Shown: piece after piece, positions 1 to 12,265 of the stretch
Layout: each line of letters begins with the position of its first letter
Position numbering within the stretch: position 1 is the stretch's first letter
DNA from: Macrotrachela quadricornifera
Taxonomy: Eukaryota > Rotifera > Eurotatoria > Philodinida > Philodinidae
DNA length: 64,000 bases
Assembly: GCA_022393335.1 (NCBI GenBank)
Contig: JAJEKB010021049.1
Location: forward strand, 863,310-927,309
Reading direction: 5' to 3'
Position numbers and translations under genes: made by a program
Notes under the pieces: generated by a model
Seen by the model: only the letters and a program-made list of their open reading frames with translations
What the model was told of the DNA's origin: nothing
Databases searched by the model: none

Positions 1-473
1 AGTTATAGCAAAAACAAAAATGTCTTAAATTTATGTCCACCACTTTAGTTATCCCTTTGATTCAGTGGAAAAAAAACCAAGGAAGCATTATGACACAAAA
101 CCAATTGTTAGTCTTTCGAAACTTTATTGATTCGATAGATAACAGCAACGTTAACTGTCAATGCTAGGCACCATTCAATAAAAAATTTCAAAAATTCTAC
201 TATTCTCGAAAAATAAAATAGTTTGAAATGAATAGTGTTTCTCATTGTACAGAAGATTTATAGATGTCATTTATTAGAGTTGTTTTATCTACGATCGTTT
301 GCTCAACACATAGATGAATACTCTAAAGAATATATTTTTCGATCCATTTGTATAAGAAACTGAGTCTCTGTATCCAAAGTAAAGTCGAAATATTTGCATA
401 TCATGGTGCTTCTTTCTTGTTCTTGTTGCATTGAAGGTAATATTTCTCAATCATGTCACATATATGAGACCAA
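1..473. other. AT-rich intergenic sequence upstream of first gene
   Basis: I see no sustained reading frame or recognisable RNA gene here. It probably contains the promoter and 5' UTR of the gene beginning at 474, but no specific element can be named. Confidence 0.5.
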
Positions 474-1284
474 ATGGGATTTTCGTCCAACATTTCAATG
501 GTGAATCAAAATCTTAGAGAAGCCGAAAGTAAGTTTTTTACAATGATAATATCTCAAAAAATAATTTTTTTTTGTCGAACTAGATCAAAACGAAGAAGAG
601 AAATGCATTACGAATCTCCAACATGGTCTTCACTTAATAAATCAAAATATGTATGAGATTGAAACTGCAAGTGCAAGTGATAATAACATTGACTACCAAA
701 GAAAAATAGAAATCGCTTTCAATAAATTAAAATTGGATGAAAGATTACTGTCGATAATTAGAGAAACTGCATTGCCAGCAGCTGTATTTTGTCTTTGCAA
801 GGATGGTGAATATTGTACAAAATTTCTCCAAAAAATCGCGAATGATCTAAAGCCAAATGTATTAGAATATGGACGTGAATTTATAAGTACTTATCGTAAT
901 ACGCATGACGTCCCTCAAGCAATACAAAAAATTTTACGAGCAATATTCATCGATTCAACAAGTTCGTTATTAATCAATTGTGTAAAATATATAACTCCTA
1001 GTTGGAAGCCATTCATTCATAGTACTTTTGAAATTATATTTCCTACGTTTTGGGAATTATTTATGGATTATGTTTATCCACCGTCAGATCCATACTCGGA
1101 CCCAATATCTTGGGGAACAATTATCTATCGATTGGCTCTGGCTCTACTCCAGTTCATTTTAATATTTCTCTTAGAGTTATACTTCCCTTCTGGTGCATTA
1201 GCTCCAAAAATATTAAAAGGCACACTATCAATGATAATAGCTTCCTTCTTTGCATGGTTCAAGCGTAAAAAATCAAGCAAGTGA
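474..1284 (+). CDS. Two-exon membrane protein of unknown function (about 251 aa)
   Basis: Two exons fit in phase: 474-528 and 584-1284, with a 55-bp intron (GTAAGT donor, CTAG acceptor). The frame is open upstream of the ATG at 649 through the acceptor at 582-583, so the start at 474 is preferred. The N-terminal 40 residues are polar. The middle is helical and amphipathic. A strong hydrophobic stretch (LALALLQFILIFLLELY) is followed by a second one (TLSMIIASFFAWF) ending in a basic tail, FKRKKSSK. This suggests a tail-anchored or hairpin membrane protein with the C-terminus in the cytosol. I do not recognise the family. An SWGTIIY stretch before the hydrophobic segment loosely recalls a Bcl-2 BH1 motif, but the key Asn and Arg/Lys are replaced and no BH2 is seen, so I do not assign that function. 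The gene is likely real, with an intact frame and a good intron. Confidence 0.65.
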
Positions 1285-2439
1285 GGGCATCGTAAATTCT
1301 TGAATTCAAAAAATTTAAAATTGACGTTCTTACATCACACTATATATTCAACATGTTAAGTTTATAAAGAAACAATACTCATTCTTTCCATTTTGATCAA
1401 ATAAAAAAAAAATGCGTCGTATCTAGTGCGGAAATTCAATTTCTACAGTCAAATTCCAGTCACTTTCAAACTTAAACAGTGCACTTCATTCGTATATCCT
1501 TCAATAAAATTAATTTTTTTAAAATTTATTTATAAATACTTTGAATTATATTTGCGTGAAATTTTCTGAAAATAGTGATTTACTATGCTATAGACAGACT
1601 TATTACTATTTATCTACGTCAAGATATATGCGAAATGAAAAATATCGCAAAACTTTCCGTATATCTAGTATACATGGTTTGAGAAGCACAAATGATAAGG
1701 ATTTGTGAATAAAGAGCGAAAATTTTATATGGATATATTTCATGGTTTTCTTTAACATAATAACTTTTACGTTTTCACGGACGACTAAATATGTTGTGTG
1801 TATTGTTTCTCATGTATACTATAAGCGACTTAGAGGATTTAGAATTTTTGAACTTCTTATCAACATATTAAATACCTTAAAAATTAGATCAGTAATTATT
1901 CAAAAATATTCTTCCATAATTTAGAAGAAGTCCTCATAACATTATCTTTCTGTACACTTTCGTCGAATTTCCTATATTTTTCTTTTATGATAAATGAGGA
2001 TGGTAGTTTCCAATAATATTGTATGTAAAACGATTAACACCTGGTTATTAATCTTAGCAGTGATAAAAATATTAATATGTTTTTAGCTCAAATCGATTCT
2101 GTTTAACTGATTTATAAATCATTTTTCGTTGGATCGCGCTTGTCAGATACATAAGAAAAACATTGTAAATCATCAGATAACAGAGGAAAGTATTCAATCG
2201 AATTTCATAGTTGGCTGACTGATTTCAACCTGTCTTGATTTACCTGGAATCATTATTCACGCTGAATATTGAAAGAAAGTGGAAATAAATTTTATTGATA
2301 TAAATATACTGTTTTTAAAGATATATTAATTATTTTTTCTGTAAATGTATGAAGTATATCAAATGAAATCCAATTAGTTCGATACCGAAACTAGGTAGAA
2401 ATGTAATAAATAAAAGAAAATTTCAAAGTTCAGACGCTC
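1285..2439. other. Intergenic, no gene seen
   Basis: AT-rich sequence with only short, compositionally poor reading frames. There is a possible AATAAA polyadenylation signal shortly after the preceding gene (around 1400). Nothing else is supported. Confidence 0.5.
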
Positions 2440-3513
2440 TCAATGCATATTCAAAATGATAAATATTGGAATGAGCAATAGAAGAAAGCAATTACTGATA
2501 AGATGCGTATAAGCATTATTTCTACCAACGTATAATGTTTGAATTGTTGCATTTGATATTGTTCGTGTACCAGATCCATCAATTAAGTGATACATAATCA
2601 GTAGTTGGTACGATGTAGAGCTTGGATTAAGTTCATCGAAGACAAACTGAATATTATCGATTAGTATTTCGAATTCTTTAGTTTGAGTTTTCAAATCAAT
2701 TATAACAGTAACAGCTCGTTTTTCGTAAGGTAGGTCCAAAGATACGGTTGCATTAATAGCAATTGCTCTTGCTCCGCTATTCGTTACTATTTGCTACCAA
2801 GAATACTCACCAACAGGAGGCACAGAATATAATGTTATTTCATCTGTCAAATAAAAACAAATTTTCGAATCATATACAAATTTTAAGATTAAAAAAATTA
2901 CAAAATAACCACAACTTATATTGACTATTATCACTTTCAGATTTCTCTCAGCAATACAAAATTGATAAATCAATCAGAGTTTTTAAGTAATTAATAATAA
3001 ACGCCACTCATCGAATTGTGCATTTAGATACTAAAATATTTAACTATGGTTCTCCTACTTGTTTTTACGACTGACCTATATATGGTACGTTCGTAATAGT
3101 CGACATTTAACTTGTGGAAAAGCAGCACGTGAATTTCCTTCAATGGTGGTATTTTGTTCATACCATTTGCTGTTAAAACAAACATGATAGACTGTATCTG
3201 GAGCGAGACCAGTCACTATAATTGAGCCTGTCGTATTGAGTCTATTCATACCGTAAAATGAGATGTGGTTGAACATGTATATTCGAGTACCAGCATAGAG
3301 ACTAACAGTAAATCGACCTGGAAGTTCATTAATATCAATACCTTCAAGTGAAGGCGATGAACGCCAAACAAGTTTAATCGATGAAGAATTAATTTATGTC
3401 AGATCATGAATTATCGGTAGTAAATCATTATTAAATGGAGTAGTAACACTCTTGATAGAATGTGAGATAGACAGCAACATCGCAAGCAAAAATATCCTAT
3501 ATGCGTATTCCAT
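2440..3513 (-). pseudogene. Decayed FN3-like cell-surface protein
   Basis: Reading the minus strand from an ATG at 3511-3513 gives a signal peptide (MEYAYRIFLLAMLLS). It is followed by a fibronectin-III-like segment with the typical pattern SSIKLVW ... LAPDTVYHVCF. The frame is broken by TAA at 3394-3396, where an FN3 linker residue (probably Gln, CAA) is expected. After an intron whose acceptor is TTTGACAG near 2846, a second exon continues with a TAG at 2794-2796. It then stays open to a very hydrophobic C-terminus (ISNCFLLLLIPIFIIL) that looks like a GPI-anchor signal or a TM segment. The exon junction around 3060-3080 also cannot be spliced without meeting a stop. Several in-frame stops in otherwise protein-like sequence make this a recent pseudogene. 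The role would have been a secreted or anchored surface protein; partners are unknown. Confidence 0.55.
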
Positions 3514-5693
3514 TGTTATTTTCAACGGACACGTCAATCATACGACGAATGGACGATGAAATAATTGTTTTTTCGCGTATTATATTTCGAAGAATAACTT
3601 TATATAAGTAAAAAACTATTTAGGAAAATGACGACAGAGACTGAATAACATAGTTATAATCTGAGATAAAAATGACTGAATAGCAAGCTTATATGGTAAT
3701 ATGATAGTTGTCGTGTTTTAATGTTGACGTTGTCGGTAGCAATGCTAATAATGATTCATTAACGGATAAAGCGTTGTCGTAGTCACACAAATATTGATGT
3801 CAATAAAAAGGATATGCATTTTATGATTGTTTAGCAAACATAGCCTTCACAGACTATAAAAATATGTAGTCCTAAGAGTCAAACAATTGGATATAGGTGA
3901 TAAAACATCATATTTTGTTCTTTTTCTACTTTTCTTACAGATATTCTCCTAAAAAAGTGATTATTTTATTTCGCATACAATCAATTATACGTGAAACATC
4001 ATTTCATCCTAAAAATGTCTAGAATTGGGTGAGAGTGAGCTTAAATATATGCTGAAGAACTGGAAATCGGTAATCATGTCACTTGTCCACGAAAATAGAT
4101 ACACATATGATTAAATGCAATCATATAGATATGTCTTATCAAACGTGAAAGATTCGTTAAGTCACGATCATAAAAATAAGGTAGAAACCGAATCTACATT
4201 TGTAAATAACTGCTCTCATTTTTAAGTTTTAAATGAAGATCCGTCCTCCTTGAGTATTAGTAAGAGTGTATGATCTGTTCGATGAAAAGACGGTATGTTC
4301 AAAAAAGTATGTATGAATGGTAAAAATAGTCAGCTTGTTTTTTAGTTTTTGCTGGCTGTAAAATTCGTTCAATCTGTGTTACTGTTGTTTGTAACGTTCA
4401 CACCATGATATATTTATAGCTACGGGATAAGTATATTGTACGATATACACATGAAAGGAATGAAATTGTCATTGTAGAATAACTGCTTAATGCATTGATT
4501 CATCGAACTATTTTAGATACACAATGAATCATTGTGTGTTAAGAAATTTCTGAAAGTCATATAAGTTATATACAGGATGCGTGGAAAGTCAATTAATAAT
4601 AATTTTTCCGTATATATTTGCTATTTCAATGAATTTTATTAATAAGTTTTTATAAATTATAGCTGAATATATAGAATTTTCTTTAATTATTTCTTAATTT
4701 TTAAATCGTCCAATTATTTGTTTGTTAATTCTTCAAATCAATTTTTATCAACCAATATCTCAAAACTTACATGAAAACCAAAATTTTAAAACTAGTTTTG
4801 ACTTTGTTACATGCATAGATCTTCTTACGAACAATATTGATTTACGTGTTAATGAGAATTATATTTCTAGATTAAATCTTTCTAGAAGAGTCTGATGGCG
4901 AATATATAGACAATATTTCAATTGTTCTATGAAGGCAAAACACCGCTTCTTTATTACGATTAAGAGTGTCCAGAATTAAAACTATGTTTAAGTATGTCGT
5001 ATAAGTAAGAGAATGTTGTTCAATATTCAGATTCCTCTTGATCTATTCCTTAAATTTTTATTCACTTTTATATGTCAATATTTGAAACAGATGGAAAGTT
5101 CAGATAAAAGATAACTACAATATTTTTAAAATACTTGTGACTGTACGACTTTTTTTCTTTGATTCATGATTTAGATGATGTTTATTTCATGTATATAGCG
5201 ATGACCGTGTATGTGTATGCATATGATTTTTACTTATTTACCCTTTTTCTCTTTTGCTGTATTGATGTTGAATGATAAAAATAATCATTGTTTATAAAAA
5301 CATGAATCTTTAATTTATGAAATCGTAAACTTATAACTTACAGAAATTCATTAATAAAAGTTCAAATAAAGATCTGCATTGTGCACTACAAATAAACTTT
5401 ATATATATATCACTTGTTCGAATTAGATTTCTAATAGACAACTATGTAAATGGCACGTTTATTCATTCATCTAATTACATAATGGATAGTATATTCAGTT
5501 TTTTCTACTCAATAACCGAAAACAAATATCCAGTGACGCAGGTAATCTAAAGTACGTATATGTATTGATTCATTCTGGCTAGTGTTAGTCAGGCATGTCT
5601 TTCATTGTTATCTAATCATGCTTGCGTATATGATTCGATATAAATAATCAAGCAAAATTTATTTTTCTCAAATAAAAAATATCGTTTTTCAAA
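3514..5693. other. Intergenic, no gene seen
   Basis: About 2.2 kb of AT-rich sequence. I found no reading frame with protein-like composition, no inverted repeat of note and no RNA gene. The 3' part probably holds the promoter of the peroxidase gene. Confidence 0.5.
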
Positions 5694-7511
5694 ATGGTGA
5701 AGTCTATCCAACAGACAACGCAATTTATGTTTATTATTTATCTTCTTCTTCCATTCGTACCATATACAGTATCATTCAAAACACTATTAAAACGTGATGC
5801 TTCAAATTTAGGTCTGTATAACGTATATATTCTTATATTATTTTGAACCTTGCCATTATTCTTATAATTACTGACGTAGAACACGGTCCTCTTTTGATTC
5901 ATCCGATTGTTCGATGTATAAATATTTTTACTATTTAAAACATGAGATGTTGCTAATGCAATCAATTCCTAAACAAAGATAGTCAGATGTTTTTTTTGTA
6001 TGAATGCTTTCTAAGATGATTACGTGTACTTAGGAAGTTTTTACATTGTCTAATTTTCTTTTACAAGTGCTTTCTTTCTTCTTTTTACTCCTAAAACAAA
6101 AAGCTCAAACTGAAAAACATATTTTATTCTTTTGATTTAAATGAATGGTAAAAGAAATTTTTATATTTATTATGTATGACTTGTTTTCTACTAAAGGCGG
6201 ATCATCAAGCGGTTGTCCTTTTACTAAACTTGGCAACAAAGTTAATTCACTTTTTGATTTGGCATGTAATACTCTTGGCGCGGCTCTCTTCAATATTCAA
6301 GAACCTTTACTCACACATAGTGAAGAACATCGACCTGAACCAGGATTCTATTTTCAAGAACCAAATTTTACGGCCAATCCTCCTGATCAGCGAGGTAAGT
6401 TAAAAGAAATAAGTATATCCTATTAAATATTTGATTCTACCATGTTATAGGTCCTTGTCCTGGACTAAATCTTCTTGCCAACTATGGTTATTTGCCAAGA
6501 AATGGTATCGTGACATTTGACGAAGTACTGGAAGCTACAGCTCGTGGATTCAACATGGGTAAAGATGTTGCAACTGCTCTTACCGTAGCAGCAGTCGTCT
6601 TCACTGGAAACATTGCTACACAGAAATTTTCGATTGGTGCTTCTGATTTGCGTGTAGGAATCGGTGATAAAGGAGGATTGGACAGACATAACAACGTTGA
6701 ATGTGATATTTCTCCAAATCGAGAGGATTCGTATACTGGAAATTGTGATAATCATCATCTTTCATCTCGTATGTTCAAGCAAAATGTCGAATTTGCCAAG
6801 AAGTACGGAGGACTTTTTAATTTTAAAGCGATGACCAACCAATACGCACAAAATGCGAATTACAGTAAAACGAACAATCCCTATCTCTTCTATTCGCCTC
6901 TTTCGGCAATAGTCAGTCTAGGAGCACATATCTTTTATACATACTTATTTTCTAATGGAACATATGAATATGGTGGAATACCAGATTTTACTACTATATC
7001 AAGTATCGTTGGAGCTAACTTAACAATAAATGGTAAAGATTATCATTTTCAATATATACCAGAACGTTGGCCCGAGATTAACAATACAGCAGGTAAATCA
7101 TGGTATAGAAGATCATTCCCATTTACGCTCGCTCAACTTCTCCCTTTGGAACTTGAGGTATATGCAGCAAATCCAGTTGGTATACCATTTGGACAATTGG
7201 GAACCTCCAACTTAACTCTCAAAACTCTTGCTTGCGGTCTTTATTCGCAAATACGTCAAGCCACTCCAATAATTGCTGCACAAACACTGCAAGATGTTGC
7301 AGCTGCTACCACCTGGGTGATTTCAAAACTGAATCCAATTTTTTCGGATACTATCTTTGGATGTCCTGCTAATTTATTCAGTACCAACGGAAATTCTTCT
7401 CTGTATTCATACGAAAACCAAATTGGCAGTACTAATCATTCTGTACCTGCTGCTTGTGTCGAGAAAACAAATGAATATTATAAGATATACTTTCCTACTG
7501 CGCCGAAATAA
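5694..7511 (+). CDS. Secreted heme-thiolate peroxidase (chloroperoxidase/peroxygenase family)
   Basis: Three exons join in phase (5694-5811, 6197-6394, 6451-7511) to give about 458 residues. Exon 1 supplies a signal peptide (FMFIIYLLLPFVPYTVSF). The signature of the heme-thiolate peroxidase family (PF01328) is clear across the exon 2/3 junction: G-P-C-P-G-L-N-x-L-A-N-x-G-Y-x-P-R-N-G, with the proximal heme ligand Cys108 in the PCP motif. A second family motif, usually E-H-D or E-G-D, appears as E189-C-D followed by NREDSYTGN. This site binds a metal next to a heme propionate, and the Cys is unusual. Several N-x-S/T sites fit secretion. Family members use hydrogen peroxide to halogenate or oxygenate organic substrates. 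The distal acid-base glutamate could not be located with confidence. The family is best known from fungi and oomycetes, so horizontal acquisition followed by intron gain is likely. Intron 1 (385 bp) is longer than is usual here and could hide a small exon. Confidence 0.85.
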
Positions 7512-9596
7512 ACAATTGTCATAGACATAACATTATATAATAAAAATTTCTAATTAATTTTTTTTTTAAGTTTCTTTTTATAATAATTTCGATATAATAA
7601 AATGTAACTAAAAAAAAAGTTAGTAGTTTTAACAAAGAGAATGTTTCTTACAATTTTTGATTCAAACGATCAAATGTTGTTTATCGATTGATGAGAATTA
7701 TTTGTGACCTATTGGTTGATATAAAGATTTTCCATATATATTGAAAAACATTTCAAAAATTTCTGTTCTTACACTCTTGTTATTTATTTATAAAATTTAT
7801 TGGTTCTCTTGAGGTTTGATTTGCCGACATGAAAATTTTGACAGGATTCAGACGGTTTTGCAAGCATCACAAAGTTAAAACTGATAAAGTTTTTTCTATA
7901 TCGAAATTAATTGTGTGTCTTTCAATTACTTCAGAAATGATGTAAAAGTACAATTTCATGATTATAGTCTTTTTCATTATTTAATTGTTTCCATTTTTTA
8001 TTCTTGAAATATTTTCTTTAAAACAAACAATTTCTTTTTGAACCGGAACATACATAGACGAACAGTTTATATTTTTTTTCTTATTTCTTCCTAGTATGTG
8101 TAGCTTTATGTGGAGTAAATATAGTTCGCATTTGGAAAACTTGATAACATGTGAAAGAACTTTCATCATACCAACAACAAACAATATCCATCAATGAAAA
8201 TTAACGAAAATAAATGTACTATGAGTGCAAAAAATTTATTTAAACGTAAAGAGAAGGAAAGAAATACAAATATTAATAAAAAAAAAGATTAAAAACGTGA
8301 TGAATGAGACAGAGAGACAAAGATACAGGTGTAAAATAATTCAAGCATGCGTAACGTTAAAGTGCAATTTTTCTCTAACAAACTAGAAGAAGAAAAAAAA
8401 ACAACTTAGGTGCTATTAAAATTTATAGATAGATACCTTTCTTGTAAAACAAAGTCTCTTCTGTTAATACATTTAATATCATATTCGTATCAATAAAAAG
8501 AATAGTGTTTTTTCAAACATCTTTCGATAAATGCTGATTTTAGTTGTTATAACAATTACAACTATTTAAACGTATAAGATCAAATCAATATGAAAGTGAT
8601 ATGATAAGATGAGTATAGAACTTAAATGCGTAGTTCATATTCATGAATAGAAGAAAATAATTGAAAAGAATTTTATATTGAATATATTTTACTATGCACA
8701 CAAGTAACTCATAGATCGATTCTGACATGCAAAAATTTATGGTATTACATAGTGCTCTGTTTTTACACTCAATACCACGTGCTCACATAATGAAGATTAT
8801 TGTATGAAAATGGTATCATGAAAAGGTGAAATCGATTCACAGATGACACGATATTCATCTTTATTTATATACTTCATATAGGCTTTCTCTCTCAATTTCT
8901 TCAAAAAACAAACGGGCAATCACACAATCTATGAAACACTGCTGATTAGAATTCGTTTTTTGTTGCTACCAATTTGTAACTCTATCAGGAGAAAATATCT
9001 TCATGATTAATGTTTAACAGAAGAAATAAAAACGAAACGACGTAATTTCGTGTAAAAGAAAAATTATATCAAATAAACTACAGTCATTGACCAATAAACT
9101 TGCATTTTTTGTGTGTCATAAAAATAATATGAGTAAGATTTATGGTGTGAAATAAGAAGAAAAAAAACAAAATATCAATCGAGAGAATCCGCTATGTGTC
9201 CTATTTAAGAATATTCGAGATGAAGAAAAAGAATGAAAAGTCTTGCGAAACAAGCATTTGATTCTACTTATTCACGTATATAGTTAATGATCTTGTGCAA
9301 ATATTGACATACAATGGTGACTCGATAAATGTGACACTAATTTTTTATTTCGTATACAAAAAAAGAAGAGAGAAAGAAGAAAAGAAAAATATCACATAAA
9401 AAAACCATATTAAAGTTTTATATATATATATTCGTTTTCCACATTATATATAACTAAACATTAGTAAATTCTTTCTCTACTATTTGATTTTCATTCTGTC
9501 CGATCACTAACTACTGTGTGTTATTGTTTGTCACTGCATTGATAATTGACGTTTCTTCATAAGTCGTTCGTATATATTTGTTTAAAGCCGATAATC
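7512..9596. other. Intergenic, no gene seen; 5' UTR exon of next gene near its end
   Basis: AT-rich, with A-runs and no credible coding stretch. The 3' part, roughly 9480-9597, probably carries the 5' UTR of the F-BAR gene. Confidence 0.45.
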
Positions 9597-10614
9597 AGTA
9601 GGTTTCCGTCATCTTACTACTGCAAAAGATTGAATCCACGAACACTCTATTTTTCATTTTCTTTTTTTAGTGCAGTGTATCCAGTCACAAGATGAAATAT
9701 CACCTGGACCAGAGCGAATACTTTTAAATCCTTGGTATGACAGAGGTTTTTGTGAACCGAATCAATTTCACGCTGCCGTTGAACGGTGTGATAACGGTTC
9801 CTATTCTTGTGAAAGATTCATCAAAATATTTGAACAACGAGTGAAAATTGAACGTGACTACGTTGCAGCTATTAACAAGTGGTCTATGTCATCACAAAAG
9901 GAAATAGTGCATTCAGAAGAATTTGGCACAAACAAGAAAACTTGGCTTGATTTGATTCGAGCCAGTGAACTCATTGCTGACTGTCACAATGACATGGCTA
10001 AAGGCATCCAGCGTAATGTTGTTGACGAAATGATAAGCTATACGCATCAAAACTATGATTTCTCAATAATTCACGTAAAGATAGTAAAAGAATTAGAAAA
10101 AGAATTTGAAAATATACAAAAACCTTGGTTGAAGCTTTTGGAGAAACTTGAACGAGCAAAAAAATCCTATCATGAAGCGTGTCGAAAATTAAAGAAAACT
10201 GAGGCAACAGAAAAGACTAAAGAGTTGGACACGAACGCATCGAAAGAACAAAAAAATCAAGTTACCAATAATGATAGTATTTACAATATCGAATTACTGG
10301 CCCTTCAAAATAAATACAAGAACTTATTCAACGAAATGCTCAATAGTCGGCCAGCATATGAACACGCAATGAAAGAAATACATGATCGGATAAACCATAT
10401 CGAACGAAAACGTTTGACACAATTCAAACTTCTTTTTAACGCATATTGTGGCGCTGTTGACATCAAAGAGAATCATCATCTTACTCAAATGTCAAATGAT
10501 CTCAAGAAAACTATTCAAGAACATGATGTCGAACGAGATCTTCAATGGTGGAACAGACACTTTGGTAGTGATACAAATAATTCATGGCCAACGTTCGAAG
10601 ATCCTCTAGAATAA
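9597..10614 (+). CDS. Syndapin/PACSIN-like F-BAR protein without SH3
   Basis: The protein of about 315 residues matches the syndapin/PACSIN F-BAR domain along its whole length. The N-terminus has WYDRGFCEPNQFHAAVERCDNG, then SCERFIKIFEQRVKIERDYVAAINKW. The middle has the conserved KPWLKLLEKLERAKKSYHEAC helix. The end, RDLQWWNRHFG...SWPTFED, is the family's domain-terminal block. F-BAR dimers bind and curve membranes during endocytosis and couple to actin. Full-length PACSINs continue with a linker and a C-terminal SH3 that recruits dynamin and N-WASP. Here a stop follows directly after the F-BAR. No ATG lies in frame at the start: the coding exon begins after a TTTTTTTAG acceptor at 9670 with TG-CAG. 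An upstream A|GTAGGT donor at 9597/9598 would build the ATG across the junction, giving a 73-bp intron. The start is inference; the domain call is firm. Confidence 0.8.
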
Positions 10615-11959
10615 TATATTATCAATACTATTATAAAAATAAAAGGGGTATACTGAGTGGAAATCCTTCGGTGAAGAAAATCCTATTGATCATTTGTTTA
10701 TCGCAGCACAATCTTACTCAAGATAGCATTAATAACTAAATTGTGTTCTTCTTCTGTGTGAACTCCCAGTACTTTTTTGTTATTAGTCGTGTGTAGTCAT
10801 TTTTTGTCTTTTATTCATTAACAAATTTATATGTGATATAATATGACATTCGACTGGAAATGACGGATAGTCGCTTGAGTTATATTTATCACTGCCCATC
10901 TTTGATTTCCATGATTCTAAATAAGAGAAGAGAAACCGATGATGATCAGCTGCCTATTTTCAAGTTGCATCTGCAAAATGTTTTGACCATAGATGCAACA
11001 ATAATTATAATCGTTTCATCTACAATCGGCCTACACCGGTACATACCGGTATTAAGCAACACAGATATTTATGGATCAACATAGGGATATAGACCTATAT
11101 TAATTCTTACCAATGTATGAAATCTATGGCGTACATAAAAGATGCTGCATCGATTTGATGATTATTAGCATCCATACGATTGAAGCTTTCATCTGTTAAT
11201 TCTAATCCAACACAATAAATTAACAAACTATTTGAATGGTCTCAACTCTAGCCCCTCCATTCAGTTTCGAAGACAGATTTTTTCATTTGATCCATAGATA
11301 ATTCTGAGTTAATCCATTAAATGAAATATTATATCTTTCAAGGTCATAGTTAAGATTTTTTCATTCCTTTATATCATGACCAAATCCGTTTCGATCTTTA
11401 CGCCTACAACCTTGATAGACACGTATATATATATATATATATATGTATATATGGGTGTATTCACGAGAAACCACCAGGTCCACACAGCAAATTTCTTTAA
11501 ATTTCATGAAATTTTCAGGGTTTGTAGAACTTTTTGTACTGATCATTTTTATAATAAATAGTTTGGGTTTTGCCCTTGTTTTCGCTGAGAAATATGCCAA
11601 ATACTATCGAAGTATTTTCGTAATGTTTGTATTTTTTTAAGCACCTGTTCATCAAAAAACTTGATAATGCTCTATGATAACTTGCTCAAATTACAAAACC
11701 AATATGATATTCTGATTCTTCGTGAGAAGCTGCATCAGACTCTATAGAAATCAAAAAAACTTTCATGGATTTTTGTGTGATTCTCGTGTTGACTTGATGA
11801 AGATAAATGTTTAAAAAAATCAATAAGAAAATTGGAATGAAAGAGAAAAGTGACATAGGCAGTTCAATAGAGAATCATTTGCTCTACAAAGTGGCATACT
11901 TTTTTTTCTCCCCGGATATCATTTTGAAAGCAGTGGTCGCCACGATCATATTATATGAC
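10615..11959. other. Intergenic, no gene seen apart from a TA microsatellite
   Basis: Short reading frames here are low-complexity or overlap the TA microsatellite on both strands. None shows a recognisable domain. Confidence 0.45.
11424..11453. repeat. (TA)n microsatellite
   Basis: An almost uninterrupted run of TA dinucleotides. It creates artefactual Tyr-Ile reading frames on both strands. Confidence 0.9.
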
Positions 11960-12049
11960 AATTTCTCAGATTTCTTTGACATTTTGACCAATTCATGAGA
12001 TAGGTTTGTGCTCTTTAAAAGATCAACTGAAAAACTTACAACAAATCAA

Positions 12050-12265
12050 GTTTGAAAAGTCAGTAATATATGGTTCGATGCATCTTTATGTCTTCTATCT
12101 AGCGATGAAAATCGTAGTTGTTTATCTTGTTGCTATAAAATATTATTCAAAACCTACTCACAAGCATTTATGTTCATGCTTACCAGAACATATGCAAAAG
12201 AAACAGATCTTATTAAAATTTTATTATTATAATATTAGTTGGATAGTTATCAAATAACATAGAAA
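12050..12265. repeat. Degenerate copy of the MITE found at 45.1-45.9 kb
   Basis: The block around 12065-12150 (TATGGTTCGATGCATCTTTA and following) matches, with many substitutions, the block around 45700-45790. The segment at 12225-12255 (TTATAATATTAGTTGGATAG) resembles the reverse complement of about 45185-45215. The termini could not be placed. It is an old, divergent relic of the same repeat family. Confidence 0.5.

Noticed and set aside
1100..1180. Bcl-2 homology (BH1-like SWGTIIY) in the first gene
   Set aside because: Key Asn and basic residue are replaced and no BH2 or BH3 can be placed; too weak for a family call.
4490..4545. Imperfect palindrome around ATTGATTCATCG / ACAATGAATCATTG
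   Set aside because: Too short and imperfect in AT-rich DNA to support an element or a regulatory site.
5738..5965. 75-codon minus-strand frame over the start of the peroxidase gene
   Set aside because: Antisense to the signal-peptide exon and intron 1; no domain.
11361..11640. Overlapping frames on both strands with Tyr-Ile runs
   Set aside because: Caused by the TA microsatellite.
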